DNA of 64,000 nt from Anodontia alba (GCA_964016985.1 OZ024835.1:59430714-59494713); one strand, 5' to 3'; positions 10,319 through 21,342 are shown, numbered from the stretch's first letter. Program-made: numbers and translations. Notes: generated by a model from the sequence alone, not told the origin.

Positions 10319-10848
10319 TAGCCGGCCTCGGAGGCTCAGTTGGATGCGCCATCCGACTGGAGACCAGGTGATCGCGGGTTCAACCCCCACCGAGGTCAGC
10401 AACATTCTTTCGTGGAGATTGATCATGAAATATTTTCTACGGTCATTCTCTCCCTTCCGCTGAGTCAAGAAGGGCAGTTGTCAGTTTCTGGCGAAAGAAT
10501 GTGCACAATACTGGTGTGGAGCGCTGTGGTGCAGTGGTAAAGCGTCGGATTCGAGATCGATAGGTACCGGGTTCGATCCCCACTAACAGCAAGTGTTGTT
10601 TCCTTGAGCAAGAGACTTTATCCACATTGCTTAGTACTGGTTTCTACCCAGGAAAAAAGAGGGCCACATGGAAGATTAGTACTAGATTACTAAATGTGTT
10701 ACCCTCTATAAATAAGGTCGATTATTATTATTATTATTATTATTATTAACCGCTTAGAGGACTAAGCCTGCCCAGTAAACGTGTGGTTAGGTAAACTGAC
10801 CGCGCTCGACATGACCCCAGTGGGTTGACTGGGCCGTAACACAAACAA
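10319..10848 (+). mobile_element. SINE-1 full copy split by SINE-2
   Basis: tRNA-derived head GGCCTCGGAGGCTCAGTTGG (A-box region) and GCGGGTTCAACCCCC (B-box), body with AACATTCTTTCGTGGAGATT and CTGGCGAAAGAATGTGCAC, and tail GGGCCGTAACACAAACAAA. The 14-bp target duplication ATCCGTCATAAGGC is at 10305-10318 and 10849-10862. SINE-2 (10515-10745) interrupts it between ACTGG and TTAACCGC. Confidence 0.85.
10515..10745 (+). mobile_element. SINE-2 nested in SINE-1
   Basis: tRNA-like head with GTGGTGCAGTGGTAAAGCG (A-box) and CGGGTTCGATCCCC (B-box), and an (ATT)n tail after TATAAATAAGGTCG. It differs from SINE-1 in head, body and tail. Confidence 0.75.
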
Positions 10849-10849
10849 A

Positions 10850-11560
10850 TCCGTCATAAGGCCTATTCGTATAAAACTCGACAGGCCTCTCTGCGCGAAA
10901 ACATGTCCTTCGGCATATGCGGAGAGCGAGCGCCAAGATCAACCTCCGCATCCGCACAGTTTGATCATACATCACGAAAACATGCCTATATAATTTTGAC
11001 CCCCTTAAACCCCACTTTTATATAGTAAAACTGGGGTTTACAGGGGTATACATTATTTTTCTTATTTCTGCTCAAAAACATAGATTGTTGGTACTCTAAC
11101 CTCTAACGAGCACCCACAATCTATGTTATTAGCACAATTATGAAAAATATTAGAATTTTTATCTGAAAATTTTCAGTTTTTGGTGGTGAAATTTTCAATA
11201 TATTTGAATAGGCGTGTTTTCGTAATGGGTTTCACTTTTCGCTGACAGAATCATTTGGTACTACAGAATGTATGAACGGAGAGCAAAGGCCCGGATGATA
11301 TCTGATCATGCGCGAGATGAATCTGATTCTGCGCATATTGCGCATGTTCGAAGGTACTTTTTCACTTCACGCGGCCCATATAAACTTGTCCGGTTATCTG
11401 ATGCTTCTGGTTCCCAGCTGTATTACAATGCGCATCAAATAGGAAACAAGGAAACTGAAACCAGAAGTCACAGTTCACCGGGCAAGGTTAAATGTAAACC
11501 TGCATGTATAAGACCTAATCATATGAAAACGATAGGGCGGCAGGCCGATTTGGTGCGCCT
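10850..11560 (+). repeat. Dispersed repeat, related to 50460-50660
   Basis: Segments 'gcgaaaacatgtcctt', 'agatcaacctccgcatccgcac' (in parts) and 'gtatgaacggagagcaaaggcccgg' recur near 50480-50630. The copy here is interrupted by PalA copy 8 and the other is not. The 98-codon ORF starting 11268 begins in this repeat, so I do not call it a gene. Confidence 0.6.
10970..11227 (+). mobile_element. PalA palindromic MITE, copy 8 (palindrome centre deleted)
   Basis: Complete ends, but the palindrome reads GGTACTCTAACCTCTAACGAGCACCC: the GC-rich centre and about 20 bases of stem are gone. A paralogous unfilled site is seen near 50556. Confidence 0.8.
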
Positions 11561-11741
11561 TTAAGTGGCGTGATGAGATGTATGGGGTTAGTTTGTACAT
11601 GTACCACTTCGCCCATTTCGAAGCGAAAGACAACCACCGCAGCCAAAAAACAAGAACAATTAAAATAGACTAGTTTTAATTTTTGGGAGAGGTATCATAC
11701 TCATCTAATCATACTTAATCAAATTAACGTACTTTACAAAA

Positions 11742-11830
11742 AGGCCCGAGCAAACAGTAAAAACCTGGATCAGACACCACAGAATGAGGCGTCTGATCAG
11801 GGTGTACATTGTGTGACACTCATCCAGCAA
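11742..11830 (+). mobile_element. GCAAACAGTG-type hairpin, copy 2
   Basis: CCCGAGCAAACAGT...stem GATCAGACACC/GGCGTCTGATCA...ending GACACTCATCCAGC. Same flanking motif CACTCATCCAGCA as copies at 15547 and 26843. Confidence 0.65.
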
Positions 11831-11864
11831 TTGTCCACAGGTTCGTAAAAAGTAAAATAGAATT

Positions 11865-12149
11865 CATTACGAAAAAAAGCCTATTCAAATACATGTATAT
11901 AGAAAATTTCACCTCTAAAAACTGAAAATTTTCAGATAACAAAACTCTGATATTTTTCATAGTTCTGCTCAAGACATAGATTGTGAGTACTCGTTAGAAC
12001 AGCCTCGGTGAGGTGGTTCTAACGAGTTACGACAATCTATTTTTTTGAACAAAATTAAGAAAAATAATGTATACCCCTGTAAACCCCAGTTTTACTTTAT
12101 AAAACTGGGGTTTAAGGGGGTCAAAATTATATAGGTGTGTTTTCGTGAA
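11865..12149 (-). mobile_element. PalA palindromic MITE, copy 9
   Basis: Left end CATTACGAAAAAAAGCCTAT; right end has mutated to TTTTCGTGAAT. The palindrome arms carry unmatched changes (GAACAGCCTCG / GAGGTGGTTC). Confidence 0.8.
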
Positions 12150-13004
12150 TTGCTGAAGAGAAGTGTAATGTAAAAAGTAAGGGGTGTGAATATTTAGTGT
12201 TTAAAGTATTGATGAGTCGCTGACTTTAGGGTAGAAATAAAGTTAGAATTTTAAGTAGGAGAAATGGAGTACGAGTTTCTATTTAAATTCCTTTATGGAA
12301 ATCCACAGATTATATATTCAAACAACATACAACAATGTTCGCCAAAATAACATTTGCAATGCAGTGTTCAATGCCAATAATAAAATAGTAAGTTTCGACT
12401 GTCTTCATTTGAAAATCCAAATTATATCCACGATGACGTACAATTCGTGTCTGTAACTTAACTGACTCTTTTTCCGCTCACTCGCTCTCTTTCGTACGTG
12501 ACCAATCAAACACTCTGAAGCATAACATTATCATAACTAGCCAATACAAATACCCGTGACGACTTAAGATCTTGCATTTCACGCCTAATATTTTAACATG
12601 TGGGCAGGGTAAATTTCAAAGTCGGGAAAAACTGTTTTACTTTCATTAAACGCTATATGCGTATTTGGTATCAAAATAATGATTATGTTTCACAGCATAT
12701 CAAAATTGAATTTATATAATTTAATATTTTATCTTTTGTCTCAATATTTCGAAAATTTATAAAATTTTATTTTGCATTTCAATTACCTTAAGGTTGTAAT
12801 CCCCAAGGCTACTTATCATAATCACGTAAGGGATTTATTTGTGTTAGTAATGGCTCAAATTATGACAGGCAAGCCGTTCAAAGTACCCCGGCAGACACTG
12901 CAATAGCACGTCTGCACCTGACGGCGGATATAACCATTAGTGTCAAATCTGAAGCCTTTTAGCGAGTAAACTGCATATTTTTTATGCCATAACGGACATG
13001 TTAT

Positions 13005-13008
<4 letters not shown>
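12150..13008. other. Unassigned non-coding sequence
   Basis: CCAAT-like motifs occur near 12500-12545 but no adjacent start codon/donor pair convinced me, so no promoter is claimed. Confidence 0.35.

Positions 13009-13082
<74 letters not shown>
13009..13082. repeat. (CT)n microsatellite
   Basis: About 37 uninterrupted CT dinucleotides. Confidence 0.95.
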
Positions 13083-13085
<3 letters not shown>

Positions 13086-13323
13086 TATAAATGCAAATGT
13101 ATAAAAGGAGTTAAAAATATATCAAAAATGATTATCAACTAATGAACATGGTTATATTATTTTTTAATTTATTTTGATTATTCATTTGTATGAAATTTTG
13201 CTGCATAAGAGTTTCCCCAAATTGATCCAAAATTTCCCATAAAAATGATATTTTGAGTCAAACGGGGTTTGAATGAATCCGCCATACCCTTTCTGAATCC
13301 TCACATGGGAATAATGTGAATAT

Positions 13324-13566
13324 CATCACGATAACACGCATGTTCAAATATATAGAAAATTTCACCTCCAAAAACTGAAAATTTTCAGACAAAAATTCTG
13401 ATATTTTTCATATTTCTGCTTAAAACATAGATTGTGGGTACTCATTAGAACAGCCGAAATAGTGAAAATAGTGTATTCCCCTGTTAACCTGAGTTATACT
13501 ATATAAAAATGGGGTTTTGGGGGTGTGCGGGGTGGGGCAAAATTATATAGGCATGTTTTCGTAATG
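13324..13566 (-). mobile_element. PalA palindromic MITE, copy 10 (palindrome deleted)
   Basis: Both ends present. Left palindrome arm stops at CATTAGAACAGCC and joins sequence near the far side, removing the right arm. A G-rich insertion (GGGTGTGCGGGGTGGGG) lies in the right part. Confidence 0.75.
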
Positions 13567-13923
13567 TGGTCACTACGGTATCCAAAATTTATTAAATCTG
13601 TCCAAAATTTCCTAAGTTAATACTGAGTCAAAGAGCGGTTCAGATGAACCCCAAAAACTCTCCTCTGGCTCCCGAGCTTAAAATGAAACGTTAAAAAATG
13701 TGTTCTGAAAATCGTAATCGTACGGAGAGAAAGAAACCGTGAGAAAGGACAGAAAAAAAAAACAGAAGTTATTTCTCTGTCCCATGGCACAAAAACTCAT
13801 TGTTGACAAGTTTACTAGGTTTGAAAATCAGCACACCGCGTACGAACACGACAGCTGGCTTATGTTGATAATTAAACAGCCGGCCGTTTTGGGAAAGTTA
13901 ACATTTTGAGTGTAGACCCATAT

Positions 13924-14032
13924 CCCCGGCAGGCACATGACGTAAATATAACGTCGCCTCAACGTCGATGCAACGTCATGACGTTGCATCGACGTTGAGG
14001 CGACGTTATATTTACGTCATGTGCCCGCTGGG
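13924..14032 (+). mobile_element. ~108-bp CCCAGC-type hairpin, distinct family
   Basis: Near-perfect palindrome built on ACGT-containing words (GACGTAAATATAACGTCGCC, GATGCAACGTCATGACGTTG). The right end is GTGCCCGCTGGG, the left end CCCCGGCAGGCAC. Flanks are consistent with an AT target duplication. Confidence 0.75.
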
Positions 14033-14204
14033 ATCAGACGCTGCGTTGCTTGGCATTTGATCTTGGTCTACACTGTTTCCTCAGGCCTGTTTGTCCCAGA
14101 TAACCGAATGTTCCCTAAAATTCCGATGCCTGAAATCATTTCTCTACTTATCTTTTTATATAAACAAATACATTGATTTTGCTGGCTATTGAAGTGTTTA
14201 AAGG

Positions 14205-14289
14205 CAGCTGGATGAGTAGAAAGAAGTGTAGAACCAGATTAGATGGCGCTTTACGTGGCGTCTGATCTGGATCTGCACTGTTTGCCCAA
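14205..14289 (-). mobile_element. GCAAACAGTG-type hairpin, copy 3
   Basis: Reverse-oriented relative: CTGGATGAGTAG at the left, GCACTGTTTGCCC at the right, with a GCGTCTGATCTGG stem. Confidence 0.6.
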
Positions 14290-15546
14290 ACCATTCTGAA
14301 ATATTCAGAATTTAAACGTTACCTGTAAACATGTATAAATAAGCATTAACAAAACGGTACATGTACAAACTTGGACACACTTGTGATAATATTTCTTTTT
14401 CTTTAAGCTGATTTGATTTCTCTTAAATTAATTCGTATCAAATAACACCCGCCACTCACTTTATAAGGATTTAATCAACTTTCGTTAGTCAACATTCTAC
14501 CAAACCATGTCAACATTAGATAAGAAATGAAATGAAAACAAAATCAATCGACAGGGACACGTGAAAACGTCTCTTCGTCATTTGTATATTTTGGATCAGA
14601 CCTTAATTGCCTGCGCTGTACATTTAGCATCTCATGGTGACGTCATGGTGATGTCATAGCTTCTGTACAATACGAGTATGTTACGTGCCGGCTGCGAATG
14701 GTTTCAACAGACTGCACGAATGAGCAGACTTATCTATTCCTACATGCAGCGAAGGTTCAGTGTCCCGAGCATCGACTCTAATCTCGTTGAGATTTGTTTA
14801 TTTTCGGCATGCATGTACATGTACAATGTACAAATGTATACGTTTAGTATATGCCTAGCAGTGAAGTATAGGAACTGCTCAGTTGATTATTGCTCTAATT
14901 CACAGTGTGATGATACAATGTATGGCGCTTTAGTGATTTATTTCACAGGGTCGGAACAGTTTTTATAGACTGGTTCCCCGGTAATTGCATCTTGACGTCC
15001 TCGGCTGCCAAAAGGGGCATACACTCGACCAAATAAAATATCTGAACATAACGTCATGAAATAGTTACCGTTACGTCATGAAGTTACGTCAACAGTGCTA
15101 ATGAACGAACTGAATAATACCATTTTCTTAGTCGTTTATTGTTGTTCCGCTCAAATTCAAACAATTTTATGCCATTTCAAGAAAACAGTGCTGGCAAAAA
15201 AATATGTATTGAATAGAATAATGAACTGTGTTTGCTTATAATAAAAAAAAAAATCTGCCAGTAAGGAGCGCGGATAATTCTATATGAAAATAAATAAATA
15301 AATAAATAAAATAAAAAAAACAAAAAACAACAACAAAAAAACCCTCGTTCCTTTGGAACTCGTTTTTACCGAATAACCACGCTCCTTCGTGACAGACTTT
15401 TATATCAATCCAATACTGTTGATAATTCTCTGTTCTGAATCATAAAGTAAAGAAATGTTAAAATGTGACGTATTTAAAGAAGGTGACAAATTATTCACCT
15501 GTTCAGTGTTCATGGAATGATGATATACCCAAAGTTATAGGACGCA
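14290..15546. other. Unassigned non-coding sequence
   Basis: A 96-codon ORF from 14678 has no domain I recognise, no splice context and Cys/Met/Tyr-rich composition typical of chance ORFs. An A-rich run lies near 15240-15345. Confidence 0.35.
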
Positions 15547-15633
15547 GGCCTGAGCAAACAGTGTAGACCCTGATCAGACGCCGCATATTGCGACGTCTGA
15601 TCAGGTTTTACTCTGTTTGCCACTCATCCAGCA
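15547..15633 (+). mobile_element. GCAAACAGTG-type hairpin, copy 4
   Basis: CCTGAGCAAACAGTGTAGACC, stem TGATCAGACGCCGC/GCGACGTCTGATCA, closing CTGTTTGCCACTCATCCAGCA. Confidence 0.7.
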
Positions 15634-15925
15634 GCATTTTAGACACATCAACAAGTAGTATGACGATGTTGTTAAAATTTCAAAACAAGTATGGTAAGGA
15701 GTTTAGGTGTCCCAATATTTAGGGTAAATACGCTAAGGTTAAAAATGATGTATAAATACTGAGCTGTAACATTCTTCTTTAAGGGTCTGGGCAATCTTCT
15801 CCAAGATTACAACTACCCTGAAATGGACGACTACCCTGAAATGGGTCTATCTTACTTACATGTGTCATGAGGTCTTCTAATAATAGGAGCCAAATTTATT
15901 TTTGTGCACAGGAATAAAAATCAAC

Positions 15926-16038
15926 ATGGATAAAAACACATTAGAACCGTGTACGATGACTAAGCGGCGGTCGCCGCTTTTCATGAACTTGCTGGAAGAG
16001 AGAGCTAAGTTTTCCACTAGAGTCGCGCAGTATAAAAG
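15926..16038 (+). CDS. Candidate first coding exon, unknown protein
   Basis: ATG in a strong context (A at -3, G at +4) begins 37 codons plus two bases ending at AAAAG with a GTATGT donor at 16039. The peptide starts [17 protein letters not shown] and continues [20 protein letters not shown]. It is charged, non-repetitive and overlaps no repeat. A pyrimidine-rich TTATTTTTGTGCACAG acceptor ends at 15911, so the exon may be 15912-16038 with the start inside it. A second acceptor (ending 17313) could follow, but direct joining gives a stop within a few codons, so any gene model needs other exons. Function unknown. It could be a chance frame. Confidence 0.35.
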
Positions 16039-16065
16039 GTATGTGACTGATATATCTATTATCTG

Positions 16066-16144
16066 TGTCTGTCTGTCCGTCCGTCCGTCCGTCCGTCCCT
16101 CCATCCATCCATCCATCCATCCATCCATCCATCCATCCATCCAT
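16066..16144. repeat. (GTCC)n/(CCAT)n microsatellite
   Basis: TGTCCGTCC units pass into about eleven CCAT units. The candidate intron after 16038 begins just before it. Confidence 0.95.
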
Positions 16145-16145
16145 C

Positions 16146-16280
16146 TACCTGGCGAAAGAATGTGCACAATACTGGTTAACCGCTTAGAGGACTAAGCCTG
16201 CCCAGTAAAAGTGTGGTTAGGTAAACTGACTGCGCTCGACATGACCCCATTGGGTTGACTAGGCCGTAACACCTCAACAA
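16146..16280 (+). mobile_element. SINE-1, 5'-truncated at CTGGCGAAAG
   Basis: Only the 3' body and tail are present (CTGGCGAAAGAATGTGCAC ... GACTAGGCCGTAACACCTC). The truncation point is the same as in the copy at 42935-43076. Confidence 0.8.
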
Positions 16281-16316
16281 AAACAAAATCTATCTATCCT
16301 GTCGATCGGTCAGCCT

Positions 16317-16354
16317 CCCTCTCTCTCTATCTCTCTCTCTCTCTCTCTCTCTCC
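16317..16354. repeat. (CT)n microsatellite
   Basis: Interrupted CT dinucleotide run. Confidence 0.9.
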
Positions 16355-16384
16355 TCTCGGCGATAAGCGGCAAGAAAGAAAACA

Positions 16385-16694
16385 GTACCTAAGCGCTAAA
16401 TATGCGAGATATCAGTTTCTCGAGGGGTGGTGGGTGGGTAACTTCCTATATACGGCATAATACGGATGTGCGTGCCGAATGGCCCCCTTTTTCAGCGCTG
16501 CAAGGTATATGATTAGCCCCCTTTTTTCAACAAAAAGTATATGACTGACCCGATTTTTCTTGATTGGAATATGAAAGGCCCCACTTTTTATGACATCCCG
16601 GTATATGCACATATTTTTTGCTCGGAGATTTTTCGAGGCTGCTTGTTTTCTTGGTATTCAATGAACTGACTGTGATATTTGTCTAACTATCAGC
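16385..16694. other. Short internal repeats, non-coding
   Basis: Four loosely repeated phrases of the type 'gtatatgantngccccc(t)n' occur between about 16470 and 16610, roughly 40 bases apart. A related phrase, 'cagtatatgaatgac', follows PalA copy 11 near 17005. No gene seen. Confidence 0.45.
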
Positions 16695-16976
16695 ATATCA
16701 CGAAAACATACCTATATAATTTTGACCCCCTTAAACCCCACTTTTATGTAGTAAAACTGGGGTTTACAGGGGTATACATTATTTTTCTTATTTCTGCTCA
16801 AAAACATAGATTATGGGTACTCGTTAGAACCGCCTCGTCGAGGCGGTTCTAACGAGTACCCATAATCTATGATTTGAGCAGAAATATGGAAAAATATCAG
16901 ATATATTTTATCTGAAAATTTTCAGTTTTTGGTGGTAAAATTTTCAGTATATTTGAATAGGCATGTTTTCGTAATG
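16695..16976 (+). mobile_element. PalA palindromic MITE, copy 11
   Basis: Complete copy. Both palindrome arms carry the same G-to-A class change (GATTATGGGTACTCG left, CGAGTACCCATAATC right), so pairing is preserved. Confidence 0.9.
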
Positions 16977-17313
16977 AATAAATGGGTACAAAAATCAAAG
17001 GGCAGTATATGAATGACGATCTACCACAATTACCCCCAAGTTACCCTTCCACACCCCTCCCCCCACCCCCTCCGAGATCAGTTTGTGCATTAGAAAGGCT
17101 ATACATGTTGGCCAAAGACATATTCTAAATCCCACTGAACCCATGTAGTAATCCCTGTGTTGATTCCCGTGGGCCTGCGCAGATACGCCCCGGCCGACAA
17201 CACATAATTCCGGGATGTTCGCATTTCCAATAGGGAATGATTCTGTATGGGTACTGAACTATAAATAGCTTTGTTTGTCCAAAAGGTTAATTGTTATTTT
17301 TTACCCATTGCAG

Positions 17314-17408
17314 ACGACGAATGTGACAGCTTTCATTATTGTCCCCATGCTTTTCTACCTGATATGACAAACTTCATAAACCGTTTCAAGTTTCGGACAA
17401 ACAAATGA
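17314..17408 (+). CDS. Weak candidate terminal exon
   Basis: A good pyrimidine-tract acceptor (TTATTTTTTACCCATTGCAG, ending 17313) opens a 31-codon frame, DECDSFHYCPHAFLPDM then TNFINRFKFRTNK, closing with TGA at 17406-17408. All three frames end soon, so frame choice is uncertain. It might belong with the exon candidate at 15926. A chance acceptor is equally possible. Confidence 0.15.
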
Positions 17409-17444
17409 CGTATTGTTTACCCGTGGAAAACCGTTCGCTATTTA

Positions 17445-17828
17445 CAGTCGAACTTCGATGGCTCTAACCCCTTTGGGACCATGAACATTTGTTCGAGACA
17501 GCGGTAGTTCGAGCCACGAAGGGACGGAGGGTTACTATTGGTGCCATACCAAGAGGCATAATGGAGATAATTGTGGGATATCTTTTCGGTGTTAGTAGTA
17601 TAGGCTGCCACTCTATATTATAAACGTATGTTGTGTGTAGTCATTAGAATCGCCTCATCGAGGCGATTCTAATGTGTGCACACAACATACATTTGCAAGA
17701 TAAAAGAAGAAAATCTCCCTAAATTATCCGTATATTGTATTTGGAGGAAATCCCTGCGGACTCAAGAACGTGTTCGACTCATCCATGGTACACGAGCCAT
17801 CGGAGTTCGAGCCATCGAAGTTCTACTG
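17445..17828 (+). mobile_element. TigB MITE (pogo/Tigger-like ends), copy 1
   Basis: TA target duplication (17443-17444, 17829-17830) and terminal repeats CAGTCGAACTTCGATGGCTC / GAGCCATCGAAGTTCTACTG, typical of pogo/Tigger non-autonomous elements. The middle is a palindrome (TAGAATCGCCTC...GAGGCGATTCTA) that resembles the PalA core, though the termini are unrelated to PalA. Confidence 0.85.
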
Positions 17829-18014
17829 TATATTATATTCTCTTGCCCCGCATGAAGAAACTGCGTGCTCGTAAAAGTAGCGTCATTTGAAATCGTGGCG
17901 GGAAACCGCTTTGAGAGAAAAACAAACTCACACCGGATCGGCGGCAATCATGAGCGATAAATAAAATAGGCGAACGCGGAGCGACTTAAAGAAAAAAAAA
18001 AAACAAAAAAAAAA

Positions 18015-18570
18015 CGGCCTCGGTGACTCAGTCGGATGCGCATCCGACTGGAGATCAGGAGGTCGCGGGTTCGATCCTCGCTAACATTCTTTCGTGGAGA
18101 TTGATTATGAGATATTTTCTACGGTCATTCCCTACTTTCCGCTGATTCAAGCAGGCAGTTATCAATTCCTTGCAGCGGGCCCCCGTAGCCTAGTGGATAA
18201 GAGAGTTGACTCTTAATCCATTAGGTTTCTCACCGCTGTGGTTCGAGCCTCGCTCGGGTCATATGTGGGAAAGCCAAATTCTGCTTACGGATGGTCAGGT
18301 GGTTTTTCTCCGGGTTCTCCGGTTTTCGCCCACCTTCGATGAACGATCGGCTCGATATAAGTGAAATATTCTTGAAAGGGCCGTAAAACCCAAATCAAAA
18401 ATCAAAAAAAAAAAAAAAAAAAAAATCAATTCCTTGCTACCAGTTTCTTGCGAAATAATGTGCACAAGTACTGGTTAACCGCTTAGAGGACTAAGTCTGC
18501 CCTGGAAAAAGAAAGATTAGGTAAATTAGTCGCGCTCGACATGACCCGTAAAACCTCAACACAAACAAAA
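18015..18570 (+). mobile_element. SINE-1 copy split by SINE-Lys
   Basis: Head CGGCCTCGGTGACTCAGTCGG and B-box GCGGGTTCGATCCTCG, body to CAGTTATCAATTCCTTGC, then the nested SINE, then the remaining body and tail (GTTAACCGCTTAGAGGAC ... CGTAAAACCTCAACACAAAC). Confidence 0.8.
18174..18424 (+). mobile_element. SINE-Lys (tRNA-Lys-like head), full copy
   Basis: Head GCCCCCGTAGCCTAGTGGAT with an anticodon-loop-like GACTCTTAATC (CTT, Lys) and B-box GGTTCGAGCC. Tail GGGCCGTAAAACCCAAATC followed by poly(A). Exact 13-bp target duplication ATCAATTCCTTGC at 18161-18173 and 18425-18437, so it inserted into SINE-1. Confidence 0.85.
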
Positions 18571-18702
18571 ATAATAATAATAATTATTATATAAAAAAAG
18601 AAGAAGAAAAAAGAAAAATCAGTGTTTTCGACTGCCAAAACGATATTTTGCTAATCAAAAACGATTAATCCGCGCTCTTCGGCTGTCATTTTGGCAGTCG
18701 AA

Positions 18703-18921
18703 AGCACGAAAATACGTTTATATAATTTTGGCCCCATCAGGCCCCACTTTTATACAGTAAAACTGGGATTTACAGGGGTATTCATTATTTTTCTTATTTC
18801 TGCTAAAATAGAGATTGTGGGTACTCATTAGAACCGCCTCGCCGAGTATTTTTATCTGAAAATTTTCATTTTTTTGGTGGTAAAATATTCAATGTATTTG
18901 AATAGGCATGTTTTCGTAATG
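18703..18921 (+). mobile_element. PalA palindromic MITE, copy 12 (right arm deleted)
   Basis: Left part through GAACCGCCTCGCCGAG, then straight into the right flank (TATTTTTATCTGAAAATTTTCA). The deletion removes one whole palindrome arm. Confidence 0.8.
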
Positions 18922-19204
18922 AAAACCCAGGATTCTTAAGAAAATGATCCGAGTACGTCGACTCTCGTTCGTTCGCAACTACCGCTTATCCGGTGTGGAA
19001 CATATGTTCGTTAAATAACAGAGCGTGCATACGGAACGGACGTGTATTAAAAATAGAACTATAGTGCTCGGAGGATAATTTGAGAGTGACGTCAGCTACC
19101 ACCCTACCTGGGTAAAGCAGGTTTTGCATGAATTATCGGGAAAACGTTTGTCAAGTTATTTTATGTAGTATACAGTTTTATTGCTATAAGTCTATTTTAA
19201 ATTT

Positions 19205-19735
19205 ACTGTGTTGAAATAGCGCAGTTGGTTGAGCGGAGCGCTTTGAACGAACATTTAGAACGAGTCCTAGCAGTACCTAAAGTTTTTTTTTTTTTTTAAA
19301 TTACTTTTACACGTACTTCGCTTATGGTCCTTGTATTTTAAATATACATTATTAGACATTATTATGGCATTGTTGGCATTTTACACATAGGACATGCTTC
19401 CAGCGTTCTTGTCTCCATATATATGTGCACGAATTGTCAGAACGTGGAAATCATTCAAACTAAAAGTTCAACTGGACTGACCGATATACCTCTTGTCTTT
19501 TTTTTTTTTTTTTTTTTTTTTAACTCTTTTTAATCTGTTCCATAATCGATAATTGCAAAATACATTTTCTTTCTTAACATAAAAAAAAAAAGTATGAAAA
19601 AAAAAGTGAAATAAAAAAGAATAAAACAGAATAAAACACTAGGATTCGAACCCATATTGTCCAGATTTATAGGGATGCAGCTCACTTAATTCCGACCTTT
19701 ATCGTACAAATATCGTCCAAAGCCCTTCTTATAGC
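19205..19735. repeat. Two opposed, decayed tRNA-like SINE remnants
   Basis: A forward A-box-like TAGCGCAGTTGGTTGAGCGG with a degraded B-box occurs near 19214-19275. A reverse B-box (CTAGGATTCGAACCC) occurs near 19640. T- and A-rich runs lie between them (19280-19300, 19498-19522, 19580-19640). No family name is assigned. Confidence 0.4.
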
Positions 19736-20105
19736 TGTGGAGAATTGAAAGTGCCAAACATTTCCTTTTCACGTGTGTTAACCACTCAGTTGCTAGGGAA
19801 AGATATCTACCACGGAATCTACACAGTTATACAATTAATGTCCTGTTGCATGGGAAAAACAACCTTTCATTGCATGAGAATGAAATACTCACCTTACAAG
19901 TTCAAGACTTCATTATCAAATCGGAAAGATTTGTTAAGGTACCTAGCATCTAGCATACAATGTAAATTGCCTTGATACATGCCTACTCGCTTATTTATCT
20001 GTATAAATCTTGTGTAGGGGTCAGTCAAATCTTTCTTCCTCTCTCTCTCCCTCTGTTTGCTTTTTCTCGTATGCACTTTCAGTAAATACTCTAGTTTTGC
20101 TACTC

Positions 20106-20106
<1 letters not shown>

Positions 20107-20169
<63 letters not shown>
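20107..20169. repeat. (CT)n microsatellite
   Basis: About 31 CT dinucleotides; nearby ORFs rich in Leu-Ser are translations of it. Confidence 0.95.
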
Positions 20170-20177
<8 letters not shown>

Positions 20178-20768
20178 TTCTCGTATTCAATATTCAGTTC
20201 ATCTCAATATTTTTAGTCATGCTACTCAATAATGTCGTACATAACATTGTATCATGAGATGACGTTTATAAGCCAAATGGCTTACTGTCAGATCCTTATG
20301 CCAGATCTTATTTATATGTTGTAAATGTATACTAGCTCTGAATAAAATATTGTTTAAACCCGATTTATAATCTAGGAAAACTACCCCTAGGTTATTGCGG
20401 ATTAACGGTTACCGCTCCTTACAATATTTATTGAAAGTAGCTATTCGGCTGGCATTTACCTATTTATTAGAATGGACTTGGCCTAACCTAAACAATCAGT
20501 GACGTCACTAACAACTTATCCTCCGAGGATTGTAAATTACCCAAGTAAACAAGACCCGGAGTTTTTTTTTCCATAGAATGTGTATCATAACACGGTGCAA
20601 AGTAAACACTGAAATAACATTTTGCGGGAAGCTACATGCAATAGAGGAGTCCATGATCGTAACATGTGGATATCGTAATTCCTATATAAATTTGCGAGCA
20701 TATAACAGAGCTTTAACTGGTTTTGATTTCACTTTTCAACAATAACTCTCAAGATTAAAAGACGACTG

Positions 20769-20875
20769 CCCAGTCAGCATTCTACGTAAATCTATATCGG
20801 GCCGTCATCGGCCCGTCAGGGTAGCTGACGGGCCGATGACGGCCCGATGTAGATTTACGTAGAATGCTAGCTGGG
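20769..20875 (-). mobile_element. HP107 hairpin element, copy 2
   Basis: Exactly 107 bp, CCCAGTCAGCATTCTACGTA to GTAGAATGCTAGCTGGG, flanked by TG (20767-20768, 20876-20877). The loop GGGTAGC orientation is opposite to copies 1 and 4. Confidence 0.9.
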
Positions 20876-21338
20876 TGCAGACGACAACGAACGTTTTGGG
20901 TAGGGAAGTGGGTGGAGTACTGAATTCAAATGAAAAGGAGTGCACCCATTGGGAGGATCAGTTTTAATAATTTTATAGGAAATGTTTCTCGAATCTTACG
21001 CTAAAGAAACAAGAAAAATAAAAGGAAATGCATTGAAAGGCAGGGGAGTAAAATTTGAACTTAAAAGAAATTAACAAACAATAGTGTGAATTCAATTTTT
21101 TTTTTTATTGTGAAAAACATGATGAAGTAGCAGCAGACGAGTAATAATTAAAATGTTTATTAATACAGTGGGAAAATATAAATACCTGGCAACCTAAGTA
21201 AATGCACTAGGTTGCCCATTTAATAAGTGTCGTTGCGTAATAAGTGCCCTTTTAACATGTTTCGCCGCATTGCAAAGATGCCCTTTTTAGGCGTTGCACC
21301 CTGTCCTTTTTTATGCTATGGGAAACACTGCCCACCCC

Positions 21339-21342
<4 letters not shown>
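20876..21342. other. Unassigned non-coding sequence
   Basis: No gene or repeat end recognised; a T run lies near 21098-21108. Confidence 0.35.

Noticed and set aside
10443..10625. Short ORFs over tRNA-like sequences as genes, or these as functional tRNA genes
   Set aside because: The tRNA-like heads at 10319, 18174, 44630 and 54385 are followed by shared SINE bodies and enclosed by target duplications, so they are SINE heads.
11268..11564. 98-codon ORF starting MYERRAKARM
   Set aside because: Begins in a dispersed repeat also present near 50590, with no splice context or known domain.
14678..14968. 96-codon ORF as a gene
   Set aside because: Starts in AT-rich sequence, no donor/acceptor pair, no conserved motif, and Cys/Met/Tyr-rich composition as expected by chance.
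19498..19522. Poly(T) tract as a LINE or processed pseudogene tail
   Set aside because: No coding or LINE 3' sequence adjoins it and no target duplication could be found.
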